From positions 1-44,575 of the forward strand of contig JAATFO010000039.1 in the NCBI GenBank assembly GCA_015655145.1: a stretch of DNA of 44,575 nt, in the 5' to 3' direction. Both the position numbers and the translations under genes were made by a program. The first letter of the stretch is position 1, and every line of letters starts with the position of its first letter. Source of the stretch: Enterobacterales bacterium. GTDB lineage: Bacteria; Pseudomonadota; Gammaproteobacteria; Enterobacterales; Enterobacteriaceae. This document shows, in pieces, positions 27,692 to 36,604 of this stretch. The notes under the pieces were generated by a model. That model had not been told where the DNA came from and ran no database searches. It was given only the letters and a program-made list of their open reading frames with translations.

Positions 27692-29830
27692 TTATTCCTC
27701 AGGCGTAGAGTGTTGCTGCGCTTTGCGTGCTTTAACGCGGGCAATAGCCGCCGCGACGGCCGCTTTGCGTGGATCGTCGGCCTGCGGGGCATCGGTTACG
27801 ACTGGAGTAGCGGCCTGATTTTGCTGCGCCTCTTTTTTCGCTTTGACGCGGGCAATAGCCGCCGCGATGGCCGCTTTGCGTGGATCGTCGGCCGCCGGGG
27901 CATCGGTTACGACTGGAGTAGCGGCCTGATTTTGCTGCGCCTCTTTTTTCGCTTTGACGCGGGCAATAGCCGCCGCAACGGCCGCTTTGCGTGGATCGTC
28001 AGCCGCCGGGGCATCGGTTACGACTGGAGTAGCGGCCTGATTTTGCTGCGCCTCTTTTTTCGCTTTGACGCGGGCAATAGCCGCCGCGACGGCCGCTTTG
28101 CGTGGATCGTCAGCCTGCGGGGCATCGGTTACGACTGGAGTAGCGGCCTGATTTTGCTGCGCCTCTTTTTTCGCTTTAACGCGGGCAATAGCCGCCGCAA
28201 CGGCGGTTTTACGGGGATCGTCGGCCACTGACGCCGTTGTCTGTGAGCGGGTCACGGCGATAACGGCACTATCCACCACATCCGCCGTCGGGAGCGCCTC
28301 AGTCATTGCGTCGGTATTTTGTTGCACTGTCACGCGCGCAATAGCGGCGGCAATCTGTTGTTTATCATTGATACTGGCATGTTCTTTCGCTTGCCTGTGG
28401 CGTATTTCCCGTAGCTGTTTTTCACGTTCAAGACGTTCCTGACGGGCTTCAAAACGTGCTTTTGCCTCGGCAGTTCGCTTCTCTTCCATCTCTATAGCGC
28501 GTAATTCCGCTTTCTCCTGGCGATAGTATTGCACCAGGGGGATATTACTTGGACACACATACGCACAGGCACCGCACTCAATGCAGTCATCAATTTGATA
28601 GGCGCGCGCTTTTTCATGGTCCGCGCCCTGGCTATACCAATACAGTTGTTGCGGAAGCAGATTAGCCGGACAGGCGTCGGCGCAGGCGCTACAGCGAATA
28701 CAAGATTGTTCTGCGTCGCTGTTGCCCATCTCGGCGGTGGACGGTGCGAGAATACAGTTGGTGATTTTGACGACAGGCACCGTCAGTGTCGGCAAGGTAA
28801 ATCCCATCAACGGGCCACCCATGATCACCATCTGCTGTGCGTTAGGGCGGAAACCAGCATGCTGTAACAGGTGGCTGACCGGCGTCCCCAGACGTCCCCA
28901 GACATTACCAGGATGCGCCACAGATTCACCGGTTAACGTCACCACGCGTTCGGTCAGCGGTTCGCCATCAATAATCGCCCGTTTAACCGCATACGCCGTG
29001 CCGACGTTTTGCATCAACACGCCAATATCCGTTGAACGTCCGCCATGAGGCACTTCTTTCCCGGTGAGAATTTTGGTTAACTGCTTTGCCCCACCGGAAG
29101 GGTATTTGGTTGGCACTACCCGCAATTGCAAATCAACACCATCGCCTAATGCGCGCTTCAGGGCAACAATGGCTTGTGGTTTGTTATCTTCAATCCCAAT
29201 CAATACCCGTTCAGCCCGCAGAACCCAGGCAAGAATTCGGCAACCTTCAATAACCTCGTTAGCACAATCCTGCATCAGGCGGTCATCGGCCGTGATATAA
29301 GGTTCACACTCGGCGGCGTTGATGATCAGTGTATTCACCCCCCGCAAGCCGCCCTTCAGCTTAGTGGCGGTTGGGAAGCCCGCGCCCCCCAGACCGGCAA
29401 CGCCTGCCTGATGAATACGTTGCACCAGTTCAATTCGCTCACGTTGGCGATAGTCAATGATGCAGTCACGCGCCACCCAGCGGTCTTCACCATCGGGAGT
29501 GATAAAAATACACATCTCGGCCAGACCGGACGGATGTGCCGTCATATGAGGTGCAATCGCCGCTATATGGCCGGAGGTGGGCGCATGCACCGGCAACATA
29601 CGTCCCTGGCCGAAGGTAAGCGCCTGGCCGCGCAGAACGTGATCGCCCGGATTAACGCACAACTCGCCTTCGTTACCAATATGTTGTTTAAGCGGAATAA
29701 TGAATTGATCAGGCAGCGGCACCTGACGCAATGGCGTCGCGTTTGACTGCGTTTTCATCTCCGGTGGGTGAATACCGCCGTCAAAATCCCAGATCTTTTC
29801 TTTTCGAAAGCGATTAAAAAGGTTACGCAT
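27692..29830 (-). CDS. rsxC: RsxC/RnfC, soluble flavin/Fe-S subunit with repeat tail
   Basis: 712 residues from ATG 29830 ([20 protein letters not shown]). The frame extends upstream, but those codons lie inside rsxB. Residues 1-340 form the NuoF/NqrA-like NADH-FMN part ([34 protein letters not shown]). Two ferredoxin-type [4Fe-4S] motifs follow at about 377-387 ([12 protein letters not shown]) and 416-426 ([12 protein letters not shown]). A Glu/Arg-rich coiled-coil segment spans about 440-490. Residues about 540-712 are low-complexity repeats built on [20 protein letters not shown]. It accepts electrons from NADH. The start overlaps the rsxB stop by 8 bp. Confidence 0.95.
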   Translation of the reverse strand: MRNLFNRFRKEKIWDFDGGIHPPEMKTQSNATPLRQVPLPDQFIIPLKQHIGNEGELCVNPGDHVLRGQALTFGQGRMLPVHAPTSGHIAAIAPHMTAHPSGLAEMCIFITPDGEDRWVARDCIIDYRQRERIELVQRIHQAGVAGLGGAGFPTATKLKGGLRGVNTLIINAAECEPYITADDRLMQDCANEVIEGCRILAWVLRAERVLIGIEDNKPQAIVALKRALGDGVDLQLRVVPTKYPSGGAKQLTKILTGKEVPHGGRSTDIGVLMQNVGTAYAVKRAIIDGEPLTERVVTLTGESVAHPGNVWGRLGTPVSHLLQHAGFRPNAQQMVIMGGPLMGFTLPTLTVPVVKITNCILAPSTAEMGNSDAEQSCIRCSACADACPANLLPQQLYWYSQGADHEKARAYQIDDCIECGACAYVCPSNIPLVQYYRQEKAELRAIEMEEKRTAEAKARFEARQERLEREKQLREIRHRQAKEHASINDKQQIAAAIARVTVQQNTDAMTEALPTADVVDSAVIAVTRSQTTASVADDPRKTAVAAAIARVKAKKEAQQNQAATPVVTDAPQADDPRKAAVAAAIARVKAKKEAQQNQAATPVVTDAPAADDPRKAAVAAAIARVKAKKEAQQNQAATPVVTDAPAADDPRKAAIAAAIARVKAKKEAQQNQAATPVVTDAPQADDPRKAAVAAAIARVKARKAQQHSTPEE
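27710..28225 (-). repeat. 111-bp tandem repeats in the 3' part of rsxC
   Basis: Four complete copies and one shortened copy of a 111-bp (37-codon) unit, each encoding ADDPRK(A/T)A(V/I)AAAIARV then [20 protein letters not shown](A/Q). The copies are nearly identical at DNA level, differing by a few substitutions, which indicates recent expansion or homogenisation by slippage or recombination. The unit stays in frame, so changes in copy number only lengthen or shorten the RsxC tail. A long antisense open frame here is a by-product. Confidence 0.95.
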
Positions 29831-30401
29831 GACTTTCCACCGGAATAACCCGGACTGGGATGGTGTGAAGATCCCATTTCCAGTTTGCTGTGGTGGTAGG
29901 GACTGGGTGCATTTCAATACAGTTTGTAGGGCACGGCGCCACACAGAGATCACAGCCAGTGCAGACATCACTCAGCACCGTGTGCATCGCACGCGTGGCG
30001 CCAACAATGGCATCAACCGGACATGCCTGAATACATTTGGTACAACCAATACAATTGCTCTCATCAATCCATGCCACTGTCCGGATCGGCGCTTTCGCGC
30101 TTTCGTCACCACCAATAGGCTGTGGTTCGACATTGAGCAATGAAGCCAGCTTCAACATGGTCTGTTCGCCGCCTGGCGCACACTTATTGATGGCTTCCCC
30201 GTTATTGCCTACCGCATTGGCATAAGGGCGACAACCAGGATAACCGCACTGACCGCACTGACTTTGTGGCAAAAGAGCGTCAATCTGTTCAACAATCGGA
30301 TCTTCTTCCACGCGAAAACGGCGCGAAGCATAGCCAAGCAGGGCACCGAATACCATGCTTAATGCACTCAATACAACAATAGCAATCCAAATCGCGGTCA
30401 T
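29823..30401 (-). CDS. rsxB: RsxB/RnfB, Fe-S electron transport subunit
   Basis: 192 residues, as in E. coli. An N-terminal membrane helix ([20 protein letters not shown]) is followed by an unusual cluster motif Cys49, Cys52, Cys57, Cys74 (CGQCGYPGC) and two ferredoxin [4Fe-4S] motifs: 117-127 ([11 protein letters not shown]) and 147-157 ([11 protein letters not shown]). It relays electrons between RsxC and the membrane subunits. The start codon overlaps the rsxA stop by one base (TAATG), indicating coupling. Confidence 0.96.
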   Translation of the reverse strand: MTAIWIAIVVLSALSMVFGALLGYASRRFRVEEDPIVEQIDALLPQSQCGQCGYPGCRPYANAVGNNGEAINKCAPGGEQTMLKLASLLNVEPQPIGGDESAKAPIRTVAWIDESNCIGCTKCIQACPVDAIVGATRAMHTVLSDVCTGCDLCVAPCPTNCIEMHPVPTTTANWKWDLHTIPVRVIPVESHA

Positions 30402-30982
30402 TAGAATTTCACCAGACCGCTAAAGCCCATAAATGACAACGCCATGAGTCCGGCGGTAATCAACGCAATCGAGGAGCCTTTAAACGGCGCCGGGACATTA
30501 GCCAGTACCAGCCGTTCACGAATACCGGCGAATAATACCATGACTAACGAAAAGCCCAGCGAGGCGCTGAAACCATAAAGGGCCGCCTGAAGGAAGGTGT
30601 GATTGAAGTTTACACTCAGCAGCGGCACCGCGAGTACTGCGCAGTTGGTGGTGATCAGCGGGAGGAAAATTCCGAGCAGGCGATAGAGTACCGGGCTGGT
30701 TTTACGCACCACCATTTCGGTAAATTGCACCGTAACGGCAATCACCAAAATATAGGCAAGGGTACGCAGGTAAACCAAATCAAGCGGAACCAGAATGAGG
30801 TGATTCACCAGCCACGCACAGATTGAGGCCAGGGTGATGACAAAGGTAGTGGCAAGTCCCATCCCCATCGCCGTCTCCAGTTTTTTGGAAACGCCCATGA
30901 AGGGACAAAGGCCAAGAAACTTCACTAATACGAAGTTATTGACCAGCACGGTGCCAATAAAAAGGAGTAAATATTCAGTCAT
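30401..30982 (-). CDS. rsxA: RsxA/RnfA, electron transport complex membrane subunit
   Basis: 193 residues, as in E. coli. Six membrane helices. It begins [40 protein letters not shown] and [20 protein letters not shown] are the conserved half-channel segments that mirror RsxE, with Cys residues that coordinate the membrane Fe-S centre in RnfA-RnfE structures. It is the first gene of the rsxABCDGE-nth operon. ydgK ends 123 bp upstream, so the operon may have its own promoter or be read from cnu-ydgK. Confidence 0.96.
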   Translation of the reverse strand: MTEYLLLFIGTVLVNNFVLVKFLGLCPFMGVSKKLETAMGMGLATTFVITLASICAWLVNHLILVPLDLVYLRTLAYILVIAVTVQFTEMVVRKTSPVLYRLLGIFLPLITTNCAVLAVPLLSVNFNHTFLQAALYGFSASLGFSLVMVLFAGIRERLVLANVPAPFKGSSIALITAGLMALSFMGFSGLVKF

Positions 30983-31105
30983 TGTTACGCCTGGGAAACG
31001 AGATACGGTTTATTATCAGGTATTCGCCGTGTTATCACAACAGATCCCCTGCGGGGACATTATTCAAAAGCACTCAGGATTAAATCGATGCCCGGCTAAG
31101 CGCTA

Positions 31106-31549
31106 TCAGGGCGCGATAAACGTGGCTTTAACGCGCTTCGAGCGTTTGAAATAAGGCACCAGCAACACCGCCGCCAATAATGCGATCAACAAGGTTCTCA
31201 TTGCCATGCCATCAGTCACCGGTGTGAAGGCAAAGGTCTTTAATGCCAGTAACACACTGAGCAGCGTCCAGATAATATAGTGGCGCGGCAAACGGCGGGA
31301 TCGCCGGCAAAATATCCATGTCACCCATGCGCTATACAGACAAACAAGCAACGCTGTCGCCAATGATAATAGCCAGGGCAATACCAATGCTGAAGTATCA
31401 CTGAACATCAAATGACGTAATACGGGCATAAACACGATCCGCAGATACATTGCCGTCATCAGCGCACTGCTCAGTAATGTCACGATAAGCCATGCAAGCG
31501 GAAGAATAAGCCAGCCATTAATTCGCGGCGCGGGGGAAAATACGGCCAT
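31106..31549 (-). CDS. ydgK: YdgK, DUF2569 inner-membrane protein
   Basis: 147 residues (E. coli about 136). The signature PRINGWLILPLAWLIVTLLS lies near the N-terminus and there are four hydrophobic segments (about residues 14-36, 52-75, 85-105 and 115-130). It ends in a basic tail (KRSKRVKATFIAP). DUF2569 proteins have no established function. The position between cnu and rsxA is the E. coli arrangement. Confidence 0.9.
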   Translation of the reverse strand: MAVFSPAPRINGWLILPLAWLIVTLLSSALMTAMYLRIVFMPVLRHLMFSDTSALVLPWLLSLATALLVCLYSAWVTWIFCRRSRRLPRHYIIWTLLSVLLALKTFAFTPVTDGMAMRTLLIALLAAVLLVPYFKRSKRVKATFIAP

Positions 31550-31575
31550 TATATTTTTCCTTCAAATACAAAAGA

Positions 31576-31602
31576 CGGGCGGACACTTTTTTGTCATGCC
31601 CG
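31576..31602 (-). terminator. Possible terminator between cnu and ydgK
   Basis: On the reverse strand CGGGC and GCCCG pair around an inner GACA/TGTC stem with an A-rich loop, interrupted by a small internal loop, and are followed by TCTTTTGT. It is positioned to end the cnu transcript before ydgK. The stem is imperfect, so the call is tentative. Confidence 0.35.
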
Positions 31603-31653
31603 GCCTGGACCGTGGATTATAGCGAAAACAACAGGAGGGACAAAGGGAAGATG

Positions 31654-31869
31654 TTAAATGACATAGCGCCAAACTGATTTGGGTACATGCCCTAAATCAA
31701 ACAAACGTCCACCTGATGCCAGTTCAGCACGACGATGATCCGCAGCCCGGTACATATTCATCAATTCATGGTCATCAGTCAGTGAATAGTTAAGATGATC
31801 AAATAATTTTTCCAGGCTTTCCTCGGTGCTAACTTTACGAAATTTTAACAAATAATCTTGCGCAGTCAT
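31654..31869 (-). CDS. cnu: Cnu (YdgT), Hha-family H-NS cofactor
   Basis: 71 residues from ATG 31869 ([20 protein letters not shown]), the E. coli length. The open frame continues 71 codons upstream without family similarity. Four-helix Hha/YmoA fold; [20 protein letters not shown] and [19 protein letters not shown] are highly conserved. It binds H-NS and StpA and tunes silencing of transferred genes, and binds the cnb site in oriC. TATACT lies upstream as a possible -10. The 258 bp between cnu and the GntR gene has no recognisable gene; blr, which E. coli has here, was not found. Confidence 0.95.
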   Translation of the reverse strand: MTAQDYLLKFRKVSTEESLEKLFDHLNYSLTDDHELMNMYRAADHRRAELASGGRLFDLGHVPKSVWRYVI

Positions 31870-32127
31870 GATTGTTGTATGAGATAGAGAATAATTAGTG
31901 CGCACAGTATAAAGAGGTGCCGCAATCTGTCCAGATCCCAAAGAGTAAAAAAGGCGAAAAGTCAGAAAATGATGACATATTAGCGCTGTAAAAGTAAATT
32001 TTCTGAAAGTTAGTCGCCTCCATTCGAGCCATGCACGCCAGTTGTGATAGCGAATAAGCACGCCCTTGCGTGGTATTGCCATACGTTATCGCGGCATTAA
32101 TCCCGTGGTTAGCGGAATGGCCATTTT

Positions 32128-32757
32128 TTAATCGTCAGAGTGCTCATCCTGCAAAATATGCCGGGTAATCAATTGGGCAAGTTTTTGTGTCTGTTTTTGT
32201 TCGATCGCCGCCACCATCGCAAAGTGTTCCTGAGAGGATTGCACAATACGAGCATGTGAGCGCCACTGCCCAAGCGCGGCCGAGGGCACCCGGCTGCGTA
32301 AATCGAAAATCAGCTCAACCATGTCCTGATTAGCGCAAGGCGCCAGTAAAGTGCGATGAAACGCTAAATTGGCCTCGTATTGTTGCAGGATATTGCCGTG
32401 CAATGTGTAGTGAGCAAAGTTATCCGCCCGGATTTTCAACTGGCTCAACGCTTCCGCGTTGGTATGCGTAATAATATCAGGGGCTGACGCGCTCTCCAGA
32501 ATGGCGCGAATGGCTGAGATATTCTTGCGTTGTTGCACATCAGGAGCGTAGACGTGATAACCCCGATTAGGCACATGTTGCACCAGGCGTTCTATTACCA
32601 ACTGGTCGAGGGCACGGCGGACATCGCTCCGCGTACAGCCATACCGTTCCGCCAGTTCCACCTGCTTTAACCACATGCCGGGCGTAAATTCGGCGGTATT
32701 AATATCCATAGCCAGACTAGTGGCAACGCTCCCTGCTGCACGTTTATCTTGCTTCAT
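32128..32757 (-). CDS. GntR-family regulator, FCD subfamily
   Basis: 209 residues. The N-terminal winged helix-turn-helix (about residues 12-75) contains GMWLKQVELAERYGCTRSDV and RRALDQLVIERLVQHVPNRG. The C-terminal all-helical FCD ligand domain has candidate metal-binding positions in ANLAFHRTLL, SSQEHFAMVAAIEQ and ITRHIL. FCD regulators usually repress a neighbouring catabolic operon and are released by its substrate or product. It is divergent from the hydrolase-C45-ABC operon across 291 bp that contain a 16-bp perfect palindrome, so control of that operon is the natural inference. The effector is unknown. Confidence 0.87.
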   Translation of the reverse strand: MKQDKRAAGSVATSLAMDINTAEFTPGMWLKQVELAERYGCTRSDVRRALDQLVIERLVQHVPNRGYHVYAPDVQQRKNISAIRAILESASAPDIITHTNAEALSQLKIRADNFAHYTLHGNILQQYEANLAFHRTLLAPCANQDMVELIFDLRSRVPSAALGQWRSHARIVQSSQEHFAMVAAIEQKQTQKLAQLITRHILQDEHSDD

Positions 32758-32982
32758 TTTACCTTCCTTTCCCTCACATTACCGGTCAGACAAGGCGTAG
32801 TTTAGCGGTATTTTGTCAGCCAGGCAGCCTCATCATCAGTAAATGATCTAATAAACGGGAGGCGCATATTTATAGCATGTTTTTTAAAAACAATAAGTTG
32901 ATCCATCACGCTAAAGCAGCGATACCCCGTAACCCGATAAAATGTGATCCTGGCCATAGGTTTTGTCAATAATAGGTTATTT

Positions 32983-32998
32983 AAATTGGCGCCAATTT
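32983..32998. promoter_or_regulatory. 16-bp perfect palindrome, candidate GntR operator
   Basis: AAATTGGCGCCAATTT is perfectly self-complementary and lies 51 bp before the first gene of the hydrolase operon. A second short palindrome, TCGAATTCGA, follows at 33015-33024. GntR/FCD dimers bind short palindromes such as TTGGTnnnACCAA, so the site is a good candidate for the divergent regulator. The rest of the 32758-33048 gap shows no gene and no clear promoter hexamers. Confidence 0.5.
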
Positions 32999-33048
32999 TG
33001 GTTTTGTGATTGAATCGAATTCGAACGTAACACAGCCAACCGGAAGCA

Positions 33049-33900
33049 ATGATGAATACACCTGACGCCAGCTTCGCTGAACAGCGTAGCCAGGCTCTCT
33101 ATTACCGGGGCAGTACGACTATTTTTTCCTGCCGCTTCGATCCTCGTTTTATGTACTGCATGTATGTACCGCCCAGTTTTGATCATGATCCTCAGGGGCA
33201 TAATCTGGTCGTCCTGATGCATGGCACCGGGCGGACCATGACGCAATACCGCGATGCATTTGCCGAATTTGCCCGTTATAACCGCTGCGTAATACTGGCA
33301 CCGCTGTTTCCCGTCGGCCCGCTAGGAGATGGTAATTCACACGGTTTCAAATATATCATCGAACAGGATATTCGCTATGACCTGGTGCTACTGGCGATGA
33401 TTGAGGAAGCCAGTGCTTCGCTGGGTTATGACTTCGGCAAGTTCCTGTTGTTTGGTTATTCTGGCGGCGGTCATTTTGTCCATCGTTTTCTTTACATTCA
33501 TCCGGAAAAACTGCTGGGCGTGTCCATTGGCGCACCCGGGTCAGTCACGCTGCTGGACGGTGAAAAAACATGGTGGCCCGGGGTGAAAAATTTTGCCGAA
33601 ATATTTCATAAACCACTGAACTATGACGCATTGCGGGAAGTAAATGTGCATCTGGTGGTCGGAAAAGTGGATGTGGAAACCTGGGAAATTACCCATAAGC
33701 CCGGAGGCAAATATTATCAGCCAGGTTGTAATGATGCCGGTAAAACACGCATTGAACGCAACACCGCATTGTTACATAGCCTGCAGGCTCATGGCGTTAA
33801 TGCCACTCAGGATATTGTCCCCAATGTGGGGCATGATGGCATGAAGGTGCTGGATGTGGTGAAAGACTTCTTTTTACAGGTTTTGCAACAGACACGCTAA
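33049..33900 (+). CDS. Alpha/beta-hydrolase, serine esterase or amidase type
   Basis: 283 residues, no signal peptide, so cytosolic. The alpha/beta-hydrolase core has the oxyanion motif LMHGTGRTMTQYR (about 57-69), nucleophile elbow LFGYSGGGHF with Ser138, likely acid Asp208 in VVGKVDVET and His262 in PNVGHDGM. It resembles the esterase/PHB-depolymerase-like group in general shape only; I do not recognise a specific orthologue. First gene of a co-directional block: the C45-type gene starts 3 bp after its stop. Together with that enzyme and a dipeptide transporter it probably processes an imported ester or amide. ATG codons at 33049 and 33052 are both possible. Confidence 0.8.
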   Translation: MMNTPDASFAEQRSQALYYRGSTTIFSCRFDPRFMYCMYVPPSFDHDPQGHNLVVLMHGTGRTMTQYRDAFAEFARYNRCVILAPLFPVGPLGDGNSHGFKYIIEQDIRYDLVLLAMIEEASASLGYDFGKFLLFGYSGGGHFVHRFLYIHPEKLLGVSIGAPGSVTLLDGEKTWWPGVKNFAEIFHKPLNYDALREVNVHLVVGKVDVETWEITHKPGGKYYQPGCNDAGKTRIERNTALLHSLQAHGVNATQDIVPNVGHDGMKVLDVVKDFFLQVLQQTR

Positions 33901-33903
33901 GGG

Positions 33904-35022
33904 GTGAAGGTGGAACACATCACGGCATTTCCGTTAATTGAAATTTCCGGTAGCCCACGAGAACGTGGCAACCAGTACGGCGAACAGGCGCGGGCGAGGA
34001 TCCATGCCAGTGTTGCTATTTATGGCGATCAACTCAGTGCGCTCGGCTTGACTGCTGACGGACGGCAAGCATTGCTGGACGATTTTAGCGCCATCATTAC
34101 CGAGTTTGACCCTGATTACTTGCAGGAAATGAACGGCATTGCGGAAGCTGCGGGAGTGCCGCTGGATGCCATCGTGATGATCAACGCGCGCACCGAAGTG
34201 ATTGCAAAAGCGCGGCTGATGCAATCGCTGCGTGAATTGCATGACGATAACATCAAAGACGGTTGTAGCGGGGCGGTTATCCTGCCTGCGCGCAGCGCGC
34301 ACGGCAAATTGATCCACGGTCAAAACTGGGACTGGCGCGCCGAATGCGCGGAAACTTCGCTGGTGGTGAAAATTCGCCGTAACGAGGGACCCGATGTACT
34401 GACTTTTGTTGAAGCTGGCGGGCTGGCGCGAAGTGGGCTGAACAGCGCAGGTCTTGCCATCACCGCGAATTACCTGCGTTGTGAACGTGATTACACACAA
34501 TCAGGCGTTCCGCTCTCATTAATTCGCCGTAAGGCACTGGAACAGCAACATATGGCGCTGGCGATGCGCGTGGTTGCTACGACGCCGAAATCCTGTTCGA
34601 ACAATATGATCCTCAGTACGCATGAAGGATTTGCCATCGATTTTGAATGCGCCCCTGATGAGAGTTTCACCCTATACCCGCAAGAGGGTTTACTGGTTCA
34701 TGCCAATCACTGGGAAAGCCCGGCGGCCCGGATCAAAGTTCGCGAAGAGGGCATCGCCACATCGCCAGATTCACTCTACCGTAGCTGGCGGGTCAGCCAG
34801 TGTCTTAAAGATAAAGCATTGCTCAGCGAAGAAGACATGAAAAATGCCTTTTTTGATGATTTTGGCACGCCTTATTCGGTTTGTCGCCCACCGCGCCCCG
34901 GTTTTAACAGTGACCTCTCGGCGACCGTCGCGATGATAGTCATGACACCGGCTGACGGTGTGATGGAAGTTGCACCGCTGCCCGCCATCAATAAAACGTT
35001 CACGCGCTACACGCTCAATTAA
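33904..35022 (+). CDS. C45-family N-terminal-nucleophile hydrolase/acyltransferase
   Basis: 372 residues from GTG 33904, with AAGGGG in front. The frame matches peptidase family C45 (acyl-CoA:6-aminopenicillanic acid acyltransferase type). N-terminal SGSPRERGNQYGEQARARI and the helical pro-region precede DGCSGAVIL, where self-cleavage before Cys121 would free the catalytic N-terminal Cys. GQNWDW, VEAGGLARSGLNSAGLAITA and HANHW are the usual downstream blocks. There is no signal peptide, so the enzyme acts in the cytosol on amide bonds. Family members hydrolyse or transfer acyl groups of penicillins or N-acyl amino compounds; the true substrate here is unknown. Confidence 0.85.
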   Translation: MKVEHITAFPLIEISGSPRERGNQYGEQARARIHASVAIYGDQLSALGLTADGRQALLDDFSAIITEFDPDYLQEMNGIAEAAGVPLDAIVMINARTEVIAKARLMQSLRELHDDNIKDGCSGAVILPARSAHGKLIHGQNWDWRAECAETSLVVKIRRNEGPDVLTFVEAGGLARSGLNSAGLAITANYLRCERDYTQSGVPLSLIRRKALEQQHMALAMRVVATTPKSCSNNMILSTHEGFAIDFECAPDESFTLYPQEGLLVHANHWESPAARIKVREEGIATSPDSLYRSWRVSQCLKDKALLSEEDMKNAFFDDFGTPYSVCRPPRPGFNSDLSATVAMIVMTPADGVMEVAPLPAINKTFTRYTLN

Positions 35023-35037
35023 TTTGCCGAGGACTGT

Positions 35038-36591
35038 ATGAAGAAAATCTTAGCCGGTGCTGTTTGTCTTTTTCCGATGCTGACCGCGCCGTTACTGCAT
35101 GCCGCTGATACACAACTGATTCGCTTTGCCCTGAACCAGGATATCCGTAGTAGCCAGCCTGGCGTCAATCGTGATGGCAATACCGATGACGTATTAATGC
35201 ACGTGGTTGAAGGACTGGTCGGTTACCGCGAAGATGGTACGGTTGGACCGATGCTGGCGTCATCATGGGAGGTGGGCGAAAATGGCAAGCAATACACCTT
35301 TCACTTGCGTGATGGGGTAAAATTTCATAACGGTGATGTGATGACGGCATCCGATGTGCTGTGGAGTTGGCAGCACTGGAATGATGCGAAAACACAGTGG
35401 CGCTGCCTGCGTGAGTTTGATGGCAGCGGATTAATTCATGTGACCGCCGTGAGCGCGCCGGATCCCCACACCGTGGTGATGACGCTGGCAAAACCGGTGG
35501 CGTTGTTCCTTGATACTCTGGCTCGTACTGATTGTGGCGCCGCAGCGGTGATCAGTCCGAAGTCAGTGGACGCCAGCGGCGCATGGATCAAACCAATTGG
35601 TACCGGGCCATTTAGTTTTGCTGAATGGCGACATGGTGAATATGTCGCGTTGCAACGCTTTGCCGATTACAGTTCACTGCCGGGTAAACCCGATGGTTTT
35701 GTCGGCGGTAAAAAAGCGCTGGTCGATGAAGTGCGCTTTATGACGGTGCCGGACGCGGCAACGGTAAAAGCCGGGCTGAGCGCCGGGGCGATTGATTTGG
35801 CTCAGGTCAGCCCCATCGATGCCAGTGACCTGAAAAAAGATCCGAATATTACGGTGGACGTTGCCGCTAACGCCCAGCGCCATGCATTGTTGATCCAGAC
35901 CAATGATCCACTATTAAAAAATGTGAAACTACGCCAGGCTATTGCCTCAGCGTTGGATACACAACAAATCGCCCTCGGAACCAGCCAGGGTTTGGCCACG
36001 CCGAGCAATGCCAATATTTCAACTTCATCCGCGTTCTATTCTTCGGTGGAAAAACAGGGTTTTCACTATGATACTGCCCGGACCGCGCAATTGTTGAAAG
36101 AAGCGGGCTATAAAGGCGAACCCATCGACATCATCGCCAATAAACGCTCGACCGTGCCCAGTTTTGATATGGCCATTATTGCTCAGGCAATGATGCAGGC
36201 GGCAGGGATCAACGCCAAAGTTACGACCATGGAATGGGCTACGCAGCTGGATCGTTATCAGTCCGGGCGTTATCAAATGATGTCCTTTACCTTTTCTGCC
36301 CGTTTCAACCCCGCGCTGGCGTTTGAACAAATCGTCGGCGATAAGCACACCCAGAAACGTAAAGTCTGGGACGATCCTCAGGCCATCGCGTTGACTAACC
36401 GACTCGCTTACCTCGATAACAACAGTGACATCCAGGCGACAGTTGATCAATTGCATCAGAAGATGATCGAGCAGGTGCCGCTGATATTCTTCTATCCTGG
36501 ACTGGACATTGTCGCGCACCGCAAGGTGATCAGCGGCTATCATACCTGGCTGGCGGCAGCGGCAAGATTGTGGAATGTGACGAAATCCTGA
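35038..36591 (+). CDS. Family 5 solute-binding protein (dipeptide/oligopeptide type)
   Basis: 517 residues. The Sec signal peptide MKKILAGAVCLFPMLTAPLL ends HAA, with no lipobox, so it is a soluble periplasmic protein. SBP family 5 blocks: ALNQDIRSSQPGVN, VVEGLVGYREDGTVGPMLAS, SWEVGENGKQYTFHLRDGVK, FHNGDVMTASDVLWSW (the family signature region) and IGTGPFSFAEW. It captures the ligand for the downstream permease pair. It lies 15 bp after the C45 gene with GAGGA before ATG. DppA/GsiB-like binding suggests a peptide-sized or amide ligand, but specificity cannot be read from sequence. Confidence 0.9.
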   Translation: MKKILAGAVCLFPMLTAPLLHAADTQLIRFALNQDIRSSQPGVNRDGNTDDVLMHVVEGLVGYREDGTVGPMLASSWEVGENGKQYTFHLRDGVKFHNGDVMTASDVLWSWQHWNDAKTQWRCLREFDGSGLIHVTAVSAPDPHTVVMTLAKPVALFLDTLARTDCGAAAVISPKSVDASGAWIKPIGTGPFSFAEWRHGEYVALQRFADYSSLPGKPDGFVGGKKALVDEVRFMTVPDAATVKAGLSAGAIDLAQVSPIDASDLKKDPNITVDVAANAQRHALLIQTNDPLLKNVKLRQAIASALDTQQIALGTSQGLATPSNANISTSSAFYSSVEKQGFHYDTARTAQLLKEAGYKGEPIDIIANKRSTVPSFDMAIIAQAMMQAAGINAKVTTMEWATQLDRYQSGRYQMMSFTFSARFNPALAFEQIVGDKHTQKRKVWDDPQAIALTNRLAYLDNNSDIQATVDQLHQKMIEQVPLIFFYPGLDIVAHRKVISGYHTWLAAAARLWNVTKS

Positions 36592-36604
36592 TGAAGGGGT
36601 GTGC

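Noticed and set aside
27710..28225. Regular repeats as a possible CRISPR array
   Set aside because: The unit is 111 bp and contiguous, with no unique spacers, and it encodes RsxC.
27710..28231. Long rightward open frame of repeated units opposite rsxC
   Set aside because: It is the antisense of the rsxC tandem repeats, kept open by the 111-bp in-frame periodicity; there is no start signal and rsxC is clearly the coding strand.
31654..32082. 142-codon version of cnu with a long N-terminal extension
   Set aside because: Only the last 71 codons match the Hha/YdgT family, and that part has its own ATG; the extension has no similarity and covers the promoter area.
31870..32127. Search for blr, the small membrane peptide gene next to cnu in E. 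coli
   Set aside because: No frame resembling Blr was found on either strand.
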